Assembly (NCBI GenBank): GCA_039978895.1
Contig: JBDWAL010000036.1
Coordinates: 191,216-255,215, forward strand
Direction: 5' to 3'
From: Aliishimia sp039978895
GTDB lineage: Bacteria; Pseudomonadota; Alphaproteobacteria; Rhodobacterales; Rhodobacteraceae
DNA length: 64,000 nt
Made by a program: the position numbers and the translations under genes. This document shows positions 51,965 to 60,048 of this stretch, in pieces (within the stretch, counting starts at the first letter, position 1; the number at the start of each line of letters is the position of its first letter). The notes beneath the pieces are model-generated. The model was not told where the DNA came from and ran no database searches. It saw nothing but the letters and a program-made list of their open reading frames with translations.

Positions 51965-52966
51965 TCAGATCGCCTCAAGCGCGTCTACGAGCCGTCCAGC
52001 ACCATAGCGATAAGGATCAACCGTTGGCAGCCCCATGCGGTCTTCAACCTGAGTAAGATACGCTTTGGCTTCGTCATCAGATAAATGCTGCGTATTGACC
52101 GAAATCCCAGCCACAACGCAATCCGGATTGGAGACCCGCGCCGCCGCAAGCGCTGTGTCGCGCAGAGCTTCCAAAGTTGGCAATTTGTACCCCGGCAAGC
52201 CACGCATATGCGTCCGTGTCGGTTCATGCGCGAGGATCAATGCATCTGGCTGCCCGCCATGCACCAAGGCCATTGTCACACCGGAATAAGAAACGTGGAA
52301 CAAGCTGCCCTGCCCTTCGATGTGATCCCAGTGGTCTGCGTCATTGTCTGGTGTTAGATATTCGACAGCACCCGCCATGAAATCCGCGATGACGGCATCC
52401 AAAGGAACCCCGCCGCCGGTGATCAAAATACCGGTCTGGCCCGTTGGGCGGAACGTAGATTTCGATCCGCGTTTGCGCATTTCAGCGTCCATCGCCAAAG
52501 CTGTATACATCTTGCCAGCGGAACAATCCGTCCCTACGGCCAAACAGCGTTTGCCTGTGCGTTTTACGCCGTTCGCAATCGGATAGGCCACAGATGGAAT
52601 GCGCACGTCAAACAAAGTACGTCCGTTCACACGGGCCGCAGCAACGAGCGCGTCTTCATCACGCAACAGGTTGTGCAGCCCAGAGGCCACATCATACCCC
52701 AATTGCAGCGCCTTGACCAAAATCTCGCGCCACGCCTCAGAGATAACACCGCCCCGGTTGGCCACGCCGATGACCAACGTTTTGGCCCCGGCAGCAAGCC
52801 CTTCTTCAAGCGTCATATCTGCAACGCCCACATCAGCTTGGCAGCCTTCCATGCGGAACTGGCCAATCGCATTTTCTGGGCGCCAATCTTTGATCCCTTG
52901 GGCCACTTTTGCGGCCAATTGGTCCGGCACGTCGCCGAGGAAAAGCAAATAAGGTGTTTGGATCAT
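51965..52966 (-). CDS. dgcN: DgcN, D-glutamate N-acetyltransferase (DUF1611)
   Basis: The 333-residue protein starts MIQTPYLLFLGDVPDQLAAKV. It carries a P-loop-like GTDCSAGKMYTALAM (near 150-164) and HEPTRTHMRGLPGYKLPTLE near 258, typical of DUF1611. DgcN of marine Proteobacteria acetylates D-glutamate, and DgcA then racemises N-acetyl-D-Glu to N-acetyl-L-Glu. With the D-amino-acid transaminase next door, this is a compact D-amino-acid use module. The start at 52966 was chosen over an extension of 14 residues. Confidence 0.85.
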   Translation of the reverse strand: MIQTPYLLFLGDVPDQLAAKVAQGIKDWRPENAIGQFRMEGCQADVGVADMTLEEGLAAGAKTLVIGVANRGGVISEAWREILVKALQLGYDVASGLHNLLRDEDALVAAARVNGRTLFDVRIPSVAYPIANGVKRTGKRCLAVGTDCSAGKMYTALAMDAEMRKRGSKSTFRPTGQTGILITGGGVPLDAVIADFMAGAVEYLTPDNDADHWDHIEGQGSLFHVSYSGVTMALVHGGQPDALILAHEPTRTHMRGLPGYKLPTLEALRDTALAAARVSNPDCVVAGISVNTQHLSDDEAKAYLTQVEDRMGLPTVDPYRYGAGRLVDALEAI

Positions 52967-53083
52967 GGTAGCCCCCAGAGATTCGTATTCAAAGCGAGTC
53001 TTGTGCAATCACATCGCAAGTCGGTTGTTTATCAACGGCAAAGCAAACAAAAGTCAGGAAATTTGTGCGTAATTCTATCAAAT

Positions 53084-53138
53084 GGCGCAAAATTTTTGCA
53101 AAAATCTTCCCTCCGATATTCAATGCTGCAGTTGCAAA
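53084..53138. promoter_or_regulatory. TTTGCAAA-like motifs between dgcN and the malyl-CoA lyase gene
   Basis: A perfect TTTGCAAA lies at 53095-53102. GGCGCAAA sits 3 bp upstream (53084-53091), and GTTGCAAA is at 53131-53138. TTTGCAAA is the element I recall for short-chain fatty acyl-CoA regulators (PccR/ScfR) in Rhodobacter-type bacteria, which control propionyl-CoA and related pathways. Placement 80-135 bp upstream of the lyase start would fit, but regulator identity is inference. Confidence 0.35.
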
Positions 53139-53219
53139 ATGCACTTGCGTCCGATCGCGCAATTTCCTAGCAGTCTAACGGCAGATAAACGAAATAAAAT
53201 TACCCGGAGTCACCGCGTC

Positions 53220-54176
53220 ATGTCCTTCCGTATCCAACCCACACCACCTGCCCGTCCAAACCGCTGCCAGCTTTTTGGACCGGGGTCACGACCTGCTCTG
53301 TTTGAGAAAATGGCCGCAAGTGCTGCGGATGTGATCAATCTGGATCTTGAGGACTCCGTGGCCCCGTCTGACAAAGACAGTGCGCGTCAAAACATCATTG
53401 AAGCCATTGGGTCCGTCGATTGGGGCAATAAGACCTTGAGCGTGCGGATCAATGGTCTGGACACGCCCTATTGGTATCGCGATGTGGTGGACCTTTTGGA
53501 AAACGCCTCAGAGCGCCTTGATCAGATCATGATCCCTAAAGTTGGCTGTGCGGCTGACATCTATGCGGTGGACGCCTTGGTGACAGCCATTGAAACGGCC
53601 AAGGGGCGCAGCAAGAAGATTGCCTTTGAGGTCATCATCGAAAGCGCCGCGGGCATCGCGCATGTCGAAGAGATCGCGGCCTCCTCCCCCCGGCTGGAAG
53701 CGATGAGCCTTGGGGCGGCTGATTTTGCGGCCTCCATGGGGATGCAAACAACCGGCATTGGTGGCACGCAAGCCAACTATTACATGTTGCATGAGGGTCA
53801 AAAACACTGGTCCGATCCATGGCACTGGGCACAAGCCGCCATTGTTGCCGCGTGCCGCACACACGGTATTTTGCCGGTTGACGGTCCTTTTGGCGATTTC
53901 TCAGACGATGATGGGTGCCGCGCGCAAGCCCGTCGGTCTGCCACATTGGGCATGGTGGGAAAATGGGCCATCCACCCGAAGCAAATCGCTATCTCAAATG
54001 AAGTATTCACACCGTCAGAAGAAGCCGTGTTGGAAGCCCGCGAAATTCTTGCCGCGATGGAGCAAGCCAAAGCCAATGGTGAAGGGGCGACCGTGTTTAA
54101 AGGCCGCCTTGTGGATATCGCCTCCATCAAACAAGCTGAGGTCATCGTGCGTCAATCCGAGATGATCGCAAGTTAA
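53220..54176 (+). CDS. mcl1: malyl-CoA lyase / beta-methylmalyl-CoA lyase family (citrate-lyase-like)
   Basis: The 318-residue CitE-like protein has FGPGSRPALFEKMAASAADV, the metal-binding INLDLEDSVAP, MIPKVG and EVIIESAAGI, then a C-terminal lid. Length and motifs match alphaproteobacterial Mcl1, which splits L-malyl-CoA into acetyl-CoA and glyoxylate and beta-methylmalyl-CoA to propionyl-CoA in the ethylmalonyl-CoA pathway. A shorter paralogue, Mcl2, is a malyl-CoA thioesterase, and I cannot exclude it with certainty. The ATG at 53220 follows cggag. Confidence 0.88.
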   Translation: MSFRIQPTPPARPNRCQLFGPGSRPALFEKMAASAADVINLDLEDSVAPSDKDSARQNIIEAIGSVDWGNKTLSVRINGLDTPYWYRDVVDLLENASERLDQIMIPKVGCAADIYAVDALVTAIETAKGRSKKIAFEVIIESAAGIAHVEEIAASSPRLEAMSLGAADFAASMGMQTTGIGGTQANYYMLHEGQKHWSDPWHWAQAAIVAACRTHGILPVDGPFGDFSDDDGCRAQARRSATLGMVGKWAIHPKQIAISNEVFTPSEEAVLEAREILAAMEQAKANGEGATVFKGRLVDIASIKQAEVIVRQSEMIAS

Positions 54177-54272
54177 CACTGCCGCCCAACACTTTGCGCA
54201 CGCAGACGTGACTGGCCTTTGAGAAGGCGGGCATGGACATTACCCAAGACGTATTCTTCTTCGGAGATTTCC

Positions 54273-54740
54273 ATGACCCGCCTTTTTGCCGTCCTGATCA
54301 GCTTCATTTTGACCATGCCCGCCGCCGCCGAAATGGCCCAACGCGACGGGTGGGCCGTGTACCCCACAGACAAAGCCTATGCGCAGCTTGTTGACGACGC
54401 GAAGGCGGCTGCAAAGGCGAATGGTCTGGGCATTGTGACCCAAGCTGGACCAACCGGTGCTGCAAAAAACCGCGGTATAACCATCCCCGGAAATCGAGTG
54501 ATCGGTGTCTTCAACAACAAATTGGCCGTTCAAGTTTTGGGCTTGTCGACAGCGGCCATGATCGAAGCGCCGCTTCGGCTGTATGTGACCGAAAACACGG
54601 ACGGCTCCGCAACCTTAGCCTACAAAGTGCCATCGGTTGTGTTTGCGCCTTACGCCGATGAGGGCGGCGCAGAACTTGCGGATGTCGCCTCGGGATTGGA
54701 TCAAACCTTTGAGAAAATTGCCACCGCCGCAGTAAAGTAA
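54273..54740 (+). CDS. secreted DUF302 family protein
   Basis: The 155-residue protein has a signal peptide (LFAVLISFILTMPAAA). The rest has the DUF302 pattern, e.g. GNRVIGVFNNKLAVQVL and APLRLYVTENTDGSATLAYKVPSVVFAPY. DUF302 proteins are small and of unknown biochemical function. The start at 54273 was chosen for the signal peptide. It lies about 96 bp after the lyase gene and could be read through from it. Confidence 0.82.
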   Translation: MTRLFAVLISFILTMPAAAEMAQRDGWAVYPTDKAYAQLVDDAKAAAKANGLGIVTQAGPTGAAKNRGITIPGNRVIGVFNNKLAVQVLGLSTAAMIEAPLRLYVTENTDGSATLAYKVPSVVFAPYADEGGAELADVASGLDQTFEKIATAAVK

Positions 54741-54754
54741 AGCTTCACAGCCCC

Positions 54755-55207
54755 TTACGCGCGCTCATCTTTCGGCGAATCCAGTATTACATAGGTTGAG
54801 ATCGACGCGATATGGGGGAACGTGCCCAACACATCCGTGTGGAACGTTTTGTAAGCCTTCAGATCTGCGCATTCTACCCGTAGCAAATATTCGATATTCC
54901 CGGTCGTGTTGTGACACTCGACAACCTCTGGCGCCGCCCGCATCGCAACCTCAAATGCAACTTGTGCTTCTTTTGTATGCTGGCTGAGACCCACCCCAAG
55001 ATAGGCCAGAAAGCCCAAACCTAAGGCCTCGCGCCCGGTTCGTGCGCGATACCCCGCAATAATGCCACGCCGTTCAAGATCTTGAACGCGGCGCAGGCAC
55101 GCCGAGGGCGATAAGTTCACACGTTCAGCCAGTTCAATATTACTAATTCGCCCATCTGCTTTTAGATGGCGCAACAATTCTTTGGATTTTTGATCAATAC
55201 CCGTCAT
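54755..55207 (-). CDS. Lrp/AsnC family transcriptional regulator
   Basis: The 150-residue protein starts MTGIDQKSKELLRHLKADG. It has the winged HTH (LAERVNLSPSACLRRVQDLERRG) and a RAM domain (VVECHNTTGNIEYLLRVECADLKAYKTF). It diverges from a LysE-family exporter gene with 74 bp between, the usual pairing in which an Lrp-type regulator senses an amino acid and controls its exporter. The HTH differs from the regulator at 25686, so they are separate paralogues. Confidence 0.9.
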   Translation of the reverse strand: MTGIDQKSKELLRHLKADGRISNIELAERVNLSPSACLRRVQDLERRGIIAGYRARTGREALGLGFLAYLGVGLSQHTKEAQVAFEVAMRAAPEVVECHNTTGNIEYLLRVECADLKAYKTFHTDVLGTFPHIASISTYVILDSPKDERA

Positions 55208-55281
55208 ACATTGCACAGCTTGCACCATATTTATCAATCTTTGCAACCTCTGCGACCGTCCTTCCTGATAGTGTCACCAGA

Positions 55282-55875
55282 ATGATATATGATGTTCTTC
55301 CAGCGTTAATCGCTTTCGCTTTCGCCACCTCGATCACACCGGGCCCCAACAATCTTATGTTGATGGCTTCAGGCGCCAATTTCGGGTTTCGCCGATCCAT
55401 CCCACATATGTTGGGGATCGGGATCGGGTTCGTCTTTTTGCTGCTGATGGTCGGCGCTGGTTTGGTGCAAATCTTTGACGCGTGGCCCCTGAGCAAAACC
55501 GTTTTGACCAGCGCCAGCATCGCATATCTTTTGTGGCTCGCTTGGAAAACCGCCACCTCTGCCGGAATAAAGTCGGGCGATGCGGGCGGCGTCCCGATGA
55601 CGTTTTTGCAAGCCGCAGCGTTTCAATGGGTGAACCCCAAAGCATGGGCCATGGCGCTTTATGCTATCACGGCCTATGCGCCCGACCGGTCTTTGTGGGC
55701 AATTGTCTCGGTTGCGTTGGTATTTGGGATGGTCAATTTGCCATCCGTCAGCACATGGACTTTGCTTGGGCAACAAATGGCACGCGTGCTGACAAATCAG
55801 ACCCGTCGCGTTCTCTTCAACTGGACGATGGCGGGACTTTTGGTGGCATCCTTGTATCCTCTGTTGACCGCGTAA
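55282..55875 (+). CDS. LysE/RhtB family amino-acid exporter
   Basis: The 197-residue membrane protein starts MIYDVLPALIAFAFATSITPGPNNLMLM; the TPGPNN motif in helix 1 defines the LysE/RhtB translocator family. Six hydrophobic segments follow, with AFQWVNPKAWAMAL near residue 112. It exports amino acids or related metabolites; which one is unknown. It probably answers to the divergent Lrp-type regulator. Confidence 0.9.
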   Translation: MIYDVLPALIAFAFATSITPGPNNLMLMASGANFGFRRSIPHMLGIGIGFVFLLLMVGAGLVQIFDAWPLSKTVLTSASIAYLLWLAWKTATSAGIKSGDAGGVPMTFLQAAAFQWVNPKAWAMALYAITAYAPDRSLWAIVSVALVFGMVNLPSVSTWTLLGQQMARVLTNQTRRVLFNWTMAGLLVASLYPLLTA

Positions 55876-55929
55876 GATTGCAATGCGGCGCAAGGCCCGC
55901 CATATAGGCAAAAAGCCAACAGGTGAGAC

Positions 55930-56895
55930 ATGACGCAGTATTTGGATTTCGAAAAACCCCTAGCCGAGATCGAAGGCAAAGCCGAAGAACTACGAGCCAT
56001 TGCAGAAGCCTCAGAAGAGGAAATGGACGTGTCCAGCGAGGCTGCCGGGCTCGACGCCAAAGCTGAAAAAATGTTGGTCGATCTGTATAAGTCACTGACT
56101 CCGTGGCGAAAGTGTCAGGTTGCGCGCCATCCATCGCGGCCACACTGCCAAGTCTACATCGATGCACTATTCACAGAATACACGCCCTTGGCCGGTGACA
56201 GAAACTTTGCGGACGATCACGCAATCATGGGTGGCCTCGCACGCTTTGAGGACAAACCCGTCATGGTCATCGGGCATGAAAAAGGCGACGATACCAAAAC
56301 CCGCATCGAGCGGAATTTCGGAATGGCGCGGCCAGAAGGCTATCGCAAAGCAATCCGTTTAATGGATCTTGCGGGGCGGTTTGGGTTGCCAGTGATTACA
56401 TTGGTCGACACCCCCGGCGCCTATCCCGGCAAAGGCGCAGAAGAGCGCGGGCAATCAGAAGCCATTGCGCGCACCACTGAGAAAAGCCTGCAAATCGGTG
56501 TGCCTATGGTCTCCGTTATCATCGGCGAAGGTGGATCAGGTGGGGCTGTGGCGTTTGCAACCGCAAACCGGATCGCCATGTTGGAACACTCGATCTATTC
56601 GGTCATCAGCCCGGAAGGCTGTGCGTCAATCTTGTGGAAAGACTCCGAAAAGATGCGTGAAGCCGCAGAAGCGCTGCGATTGACTGCGCAAGACTTGCTT
56701 GGGTTGGGGGTTATCGACGGGATCATCGATGAACCCTTGGGCGGGGCGCATCGGGATGTAGAATTATCCCTCAGCAACGTGCGCGAAACCATCAAAGAAA
56801 TGCTCGGCGATATGGACGGTATGACCCCCGCAGCCCTCATCGCGGATCGACGTCAAAAATTTCTGGAAATGGGTTCCAAAGGGTTGGCCGCGTAG
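55930..56895 (+). CDS. accA: acetyl-CoA carboxylase carboxyltransferase subunit alpha
   Basis: The 321-residue protein, with AccD, transfers CO2 from biotin to acetyl-CoA to make malonyl-CoA. It has the AccA N-terminal helical region (LDFEKPLAEIEGKAEEL) and crotonase-type core (PEGYRKAIRLMDLAGRF, TLVDTPGAYPGKGAEERGQ, VIGEGGSGGAVAFATANRIAM). A ribosome site aggtgag precedes the ATG. Two palindromes follow the stop. Confidence 0.96.
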   Translation: MTQYLDFEKPLAEIEGKAEELRAIAEASEEEMDVSSEAAGLDAKAEKMLVDLYKSLTPWRKCQVARHPSRPHCQVYIDALFTEYTPLAGDRNFADDHAIMGGLARFEDKPVMVIGHEKGDDTKTRIERNFGMARPEGYRKAIRLMDLAGRFGLPVITLVDTPGAYPGKGAEERGQSEAIARTTEKSLQIGVPMVSVIIGEGGSGGAVAFATANRIAMLEHSIYSVISPEGCASILWKDSEKMREAAEALRLTAQDLLGLGVIDGIIDEPLGGAHRDVELSLSNVRETIKEMLGDMDGMTPAALIADRRQKFLEMGSKGLAA

Positions 56896-56940
56896 GTTTT
56901 CCTTTCAAGGAAAACTGATTGCAAATTTTCAAAAATTTGC
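56896..56940. repeat. two tandem A/T-rich palindromes after accA
   Basis: 56896-56915 has arms gttttcctt/aaggaaaac with a 2-nt centre. 56921-56940 has arms gcaaattt/aaatttgc with a 4-nt loop. They lie between the convergent accA and GntR genes. They may terminate transcription or bind a regulator. Confidence 0.55.
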
Positions 56941-56951
56941 GCGCGCCTCAT

Positions 56952-57602
56952 CTAACTCGCGAGAAGTTTCAGGCCTTGTGTGACGTCAGAACGGACTGCC
57001 AATCGCAAGCTCGGCTCGTCCCCTGCTCGCAGCGCGGCGATGATATGGCGGTGATATTGCGGTGGTTCGGTGCGGCGCAACCGACCATAAAGGCTGCGCA
57101 TGGTGGGGCCAAGCTGCAACCAGACCGTTTCTGCCATAGCCAACATCGCGGGAGCCTGCGCGCGCAAGTAAAGCGTTCGATGGAATTCCAGATTGGTCCG
57201 AATATATTTCACCGCATCACGATGCGCGACAGCTTCGGCGACGCTTGTATTGATGGCCTGAAGTCGTTCAATCAAAGCGATATGTGCCCTTGGCAAAGCA
57301 CGACTGGCGAGTTCGACCTCAATCAAAGCACGCAGCGCCGCCAATTCCTCGATGCGTTCGTTTGACAATTCCGGCGTCGCGACGCGACCTGATGATGTCA
57401 TAGACAAAGCCCCTTCGGCCACCAATCGGCGCACAGCTTCCCGTGCAGGCGTCATCGAAACGTTGTATTCCGAACCAATCCCGCGCAGCGTCAAAGCTTG
57501 GCCCGGTGACATGTCCCCGTACATGATACGACTGCGCAAGCGGCGATATACTTGATCATGCGCCGCCGTGGTGAATTCTGAACTGTCAATTTTCCGTGCC
57601 AT
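56952..57602 (-). CDS. GntR family regulator, FCD/FadR subfamily
   Basis: The 216-residue protein has an N-terminal winged HTH (LRSRIMYGDMSPGQALTLRGIGSEY, then MTPAREAVRRLVAEG) and an all-helical FCD ligand domain with metal-type His/Asp pattern (NLEFHRTLYLRA, HRHIIAALRAGDE). Such regulators sense carboxylic acids or sugar acids. The target is unclear: neighbours are accA (convergent) and a protease gene on the same strand. Confidence 0.9.
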   Translation of the reverse strand: MARKIDSSEFTTAAHDQVYRRLRSRIMYGDMSPGQALTLRGIGSEYNVSMTPAREAVRRLVAEGALSMTSSGRVATPELSNERIEELAALRALIEVELASRALPRAHIALIERLQAINTSVAEAVAHRDAVKYIRTNLEFHRTLYLRAQAPAMLAMAETVWLQLGPTMRSLYGRLRRTEPPQYHRHIIAALRAGDEPSLRLAVRSDVTQGLKLLAS

Positions 57603-57632
57603 GGCACCTTGTGATCACAAAATTCGCGACGG

Positions 57633-58325
57633 TCAATCTGTGAAGCGATATTGATGCAATGCATGGCCTTCGCGACGTAACCACGCGCGTGCAGGATCGT
57701 AGTCCCCATAAAGCGATCCAACCTTGGCCCAAAACCTGTCCGAATGATTCATTTCTGCAAGGTGGGCCACTTCATGCGCAGCGACATACGTGAGAACCTC
57801 CGCCGGGGCCAAAATGAGGCGCCATGAATACATCAGCGCACCTGCGGACGAACAAGACCCCCATCGTGATCGCGTGTCGCGGATTGTAAGCTTCGTATAC
57901 GGCTTCCCCAAGACCTCTGCATACCTGTCGGACGCATAGGCCAATTCAGACCGTGCCAGCTGCTTTAAAAAGGCTTGCAGCTTTCGTCCGACTTGATCTG
58001 CATTGCCCGGAACCAAGATTTCGGTCTCAGACAAAACAACACGCCGCCCTCTGCCGGGAACAATTCGACGCAATTCCCCCAGAACAGGGATTTCCGCGCC
58101 GTGGCTCACAAGAGCCGGCACCACATGCTGCGCCAGATGCTTCCGAATCCAATCCCCCCGTTCGTTGGCGAACGCCATTGCCTCCGCCTCTGCGACACCA
58201 CGCGGTAATGTGAGCGTCACACGACCGTCCATACGTGACACCCGCAACGTCATCCGACGCGCCCGCGCAGAGCGGCGTAGGGTCACACACACCGGTGGAT
58301 TGCCTTGTAATATTGCGTCGCTCAT
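57633..58325 (-). CDS. SprT-like / YgjP-type zinc metallopeptidase (DUF45)
   Basis: The 230-residue protein has the conserved TRSRWGSCSSAGALMYSWRL (151-170) and the zinc motif HEVAH (184-188, Glu185 catalytic) with a third ligand His194 in EMNHSDRFW. Length and order match the YgjP/SprT-like family of cytosolic metallopeptidases. The start at 58325 was chosen over a 23-residue upstream extension. It diverges from the TIGR02300 gene, common in Rhodobacteraceae. Confidence 0.88.
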   Translation of the reverse strand: MSDAILQGNPPVCVTLRRSARARRMTLRVSRMDGRVTLTLPRGVAEAEAMAFANERGDWIRKHLAQHVVPALVSHGAEIPVLGELRRIVPGRGRRVVLSETEILVPGNADQVGRKLQAFLKQLARSELAYASDRYAEVLGKPYTKLTIRDTRSRWGSCSSAGALMYSWRLILAPAEVLTYVAAHEVAHLAEMNHSDRFWAKVGSLYGDYDPARAWLRREGHALHQYRFTD

Positions 58326-58424
58326 CCCACGTTCCACACGTAAAGCCTTTGACAGTGCGCCATAGCTATGGCACTTGGCCGGAATCGATGACACGACTCA
58401 GCAAATTTGCAAGAGGGATTATCT

Positions 58425-58751
58425 ATGCCCAAAGAAGAATGGGGCCTGAAACGGCTGTGCCCAACGACAGGACAACGGTTCTATGACTTGAACCGCAACC
58501 CGGTTGTGAGCCCGTACACAGGCGAAGTGGTCGAATTTGAGACAGGCAAAACCCGCATGATTGCGGCAGATGCCGAGGATGCAGCGTCCGTTAAAGCCAA
58601 AGAGGCCGAGAATGACGATGTGGCCGTTTTGGATGATGACGCAGAAGACGTTGACGTGGATCTGGATGACGATCTGCTTGATGACGATGAAGACGACAAC
58701 GTCTCTCTTGAAGAGATTGCGGATGTACCCGCAGAGGAAGACGATTCCTAA
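58425..58751 (+). CDS. TIGR02300 family (FYDLN acid) protein
   Basis: The 108-residue protein starts MPKEEWGLKRLCPTTGQRFYDLN, the defining domain, with the FYDLNRNPVVSPYTGEV segment. A very acidic tail (about 65-108, mostly Asp/Glu/Val) follows. Function is unknown. The start MPKEEWG is the family start; an in-frame ATG six codons upstream is less likely. It precedes tRNA-Ala. Confidence 0.9.
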   Translation: MPKEEWGLKRLCPTTGQRFYDLNRNPVVSPYTGEVVEFETGKTRMIAADAEDAASVKAKEAENDDVAVLDDDAEDVDVDLDDDLLDDDEDDNVSLEEIADVPAEEDDS

Positions 58752-58758
58752 GAAAACT

Positions 58759-58782
58759 GGGATGTGCCACTGGGCGCATCCC
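58759..58782 (+). terminator. hairpin after the TIGR02300 gene
   Basis: The 10-bp stem gggatgtgcc/ggcgcatccc (one G-U pair) has a 4-nt loop. It starts 7 bp after the stop. The T-run is weak (cgatttt about 13 bp on). Confidence 0.5.
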
Positions 58783-58929
58783 CTGCCTGCCGCTCGATTT
58801 TAGCACGTTCTTGATGTGCTTCTTTGATCTTGCTGCAAATGGCTTACGGCAAGTGGGCTTTTCCACTTGATCCCACCCGATCAAGCGCCTAATCACAGCG
58901 CACGGATTCGCAAGAATTCACCCTGAATT

Positions 58930-59005
58930 GGGGCATTAGCTCAGCTGGGAGAGCGCCTGCATGGCATGCAGGAGGTCAGCGGTTCGATCCCGCTAGGCTC
59001 CACCA
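58930..59005 (+). tRNA. tRNA-Ala (anticodon GGC)
   Basis: The 76-nt sequence folds as tRNA with encoded CCA. D arm gctcagctgggagagc, anticodon arm cctgc-atggcat-gcagg (anticodon GGC), T arm agcgg-ttcgatc-ccgct. The acceptor arms ggggcat and aggctcc pair except for A6 opposite G67, and G3-U70 (the alanine identity pair) is present. It stands alone, not in an rRNA operon. Confidence 0.95.
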
Positions 59006-59216
59006 AACACCTTCTAATCAGCACCCCCTAATAGTTCCTTTTTGGAAGCATAGCTTTTCCATTCACCCTGCTCGATCCATCGGCGGATTTTCATCCACCA
59101 CGCGGCGAAGGTGTCCAAAGAGCCCGATGTGACGGATGCTGCAGTCTGTATGAAGGTCGGTTTCGATACGATACAACCGATGTTACCAATCAACAAAGCA
59201 ATAGGAAGCACCCCTC

Positions 59217-59888
59217 ATGCAGTTTATTTCTCCCAAAGGCGTTGTGTTCGACATGGACGGCCTGCTGCTTGATACAGAACGGGTGTACTTCGAGAGCTTC
59301 CGCGCCGCGCTTGCCGCTATCGGATTACCGCAGGACGACAACTTATTCCGGCGGTTAGTTGGTACGAACCTTTTGCTTGGACATCAGCTATTGACCGAGG
59401 GGCTTTCGGGGCGCGTCACTCTTGAAAAATTTAATGCCGTCTGGGACGATGAAATTACGCAACGGCTCGCAGATTGCATCCCTGTCAAACCTGGTGCGCG
59501 CGCGATAGCAGAATTTCTGCGCGAACGGGATATACCCTACATTATAGCCACCAGTACCCAGACAGAAAAAGCGCATCTCCATCTCGAACGGGCAGGCCTC
59601 AGTGCTCTTTTTCAAGACATAGTTGGTGGTGATCAGGTCGCGGCCAGCAAGCCTGCGCCAGATATTTACCTGCACGCGGCTGCACGTTTAGGTCAGGATC
59701 CTACAACCTGCGTCGCATTTGAAGATTCACCAAACGGCGTCCGCGCAGCACATGCGGCAGGCCTCATTACAGTTCAGGTCCCTGATATTGTCGCTCCCGA
59801 TTCCGAGCTGCGGGCGCTCGGGCACTATATCGCCAGTGACATCATCACCGGAGCGCGCAAAGTTGGGCTAATGGTAGATCAGGATTAG
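59217..59888 (+). CDS. HAD-IA phosphatase / beta-phosphoglucomutase-like
   Basis: The 223-residue protein starts with the motif I region VVFDMDGLLLDTERVYFE (Asp11, Asp13), followed by a helical cap. It has motif II IIATST, a motif III Lys in ASKPAPDIYLHAA and motif IV VAFEDSPNGVRAAHAAGL. The pattern fits phosphosugar phosphatases or beta-phosphoglucomutase relatives. The substrate may be a phosphosugar, given nearby xylA/xylB, but that is inference. Confidence 0.88.
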   Translation: MQFISPKGVVFDMDGLLLDTERVYFESFRAALAAIGLPQDDNLFRRLVGTNLLLGHQLLTEGLSGRVTLEKFNAVWDDEITQRLADCIPVKPGARAIAEFLRERDIPYIIATSTQTEKAHLHLERAGLSALFQDIVGGDQVAASKPAPDIYLHAAARLGQDPTTCVAFEDSPNGVRAAHAAGLITVQVPDIVAPDSELRALGHYIASDIITGARKVGLMVDQD

Positions 59889-60048
59889 GAAACTGACATT
59901 GATGAATTGAAGGCGAACGGCAGCTTCGCCGGCTTAGCGGCTAGCTGAGCATCACATGACGGATGGCGGCTTTTTCATTGGCGTTTGACGGAGTGTTTAT
60001 GCTGCCAAGAAGGAACAATTATGCGTTCCTGATCACCTTCAATTAGGT

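Noticed and set aside
59014..59211. 65-codon minus-strand ORF after tRNA-Ala
   Set aside because: No recognisable domain, no clear ribosome site, and it sits in a spacer; a remnant or a chance ORF is as likely as a gene.
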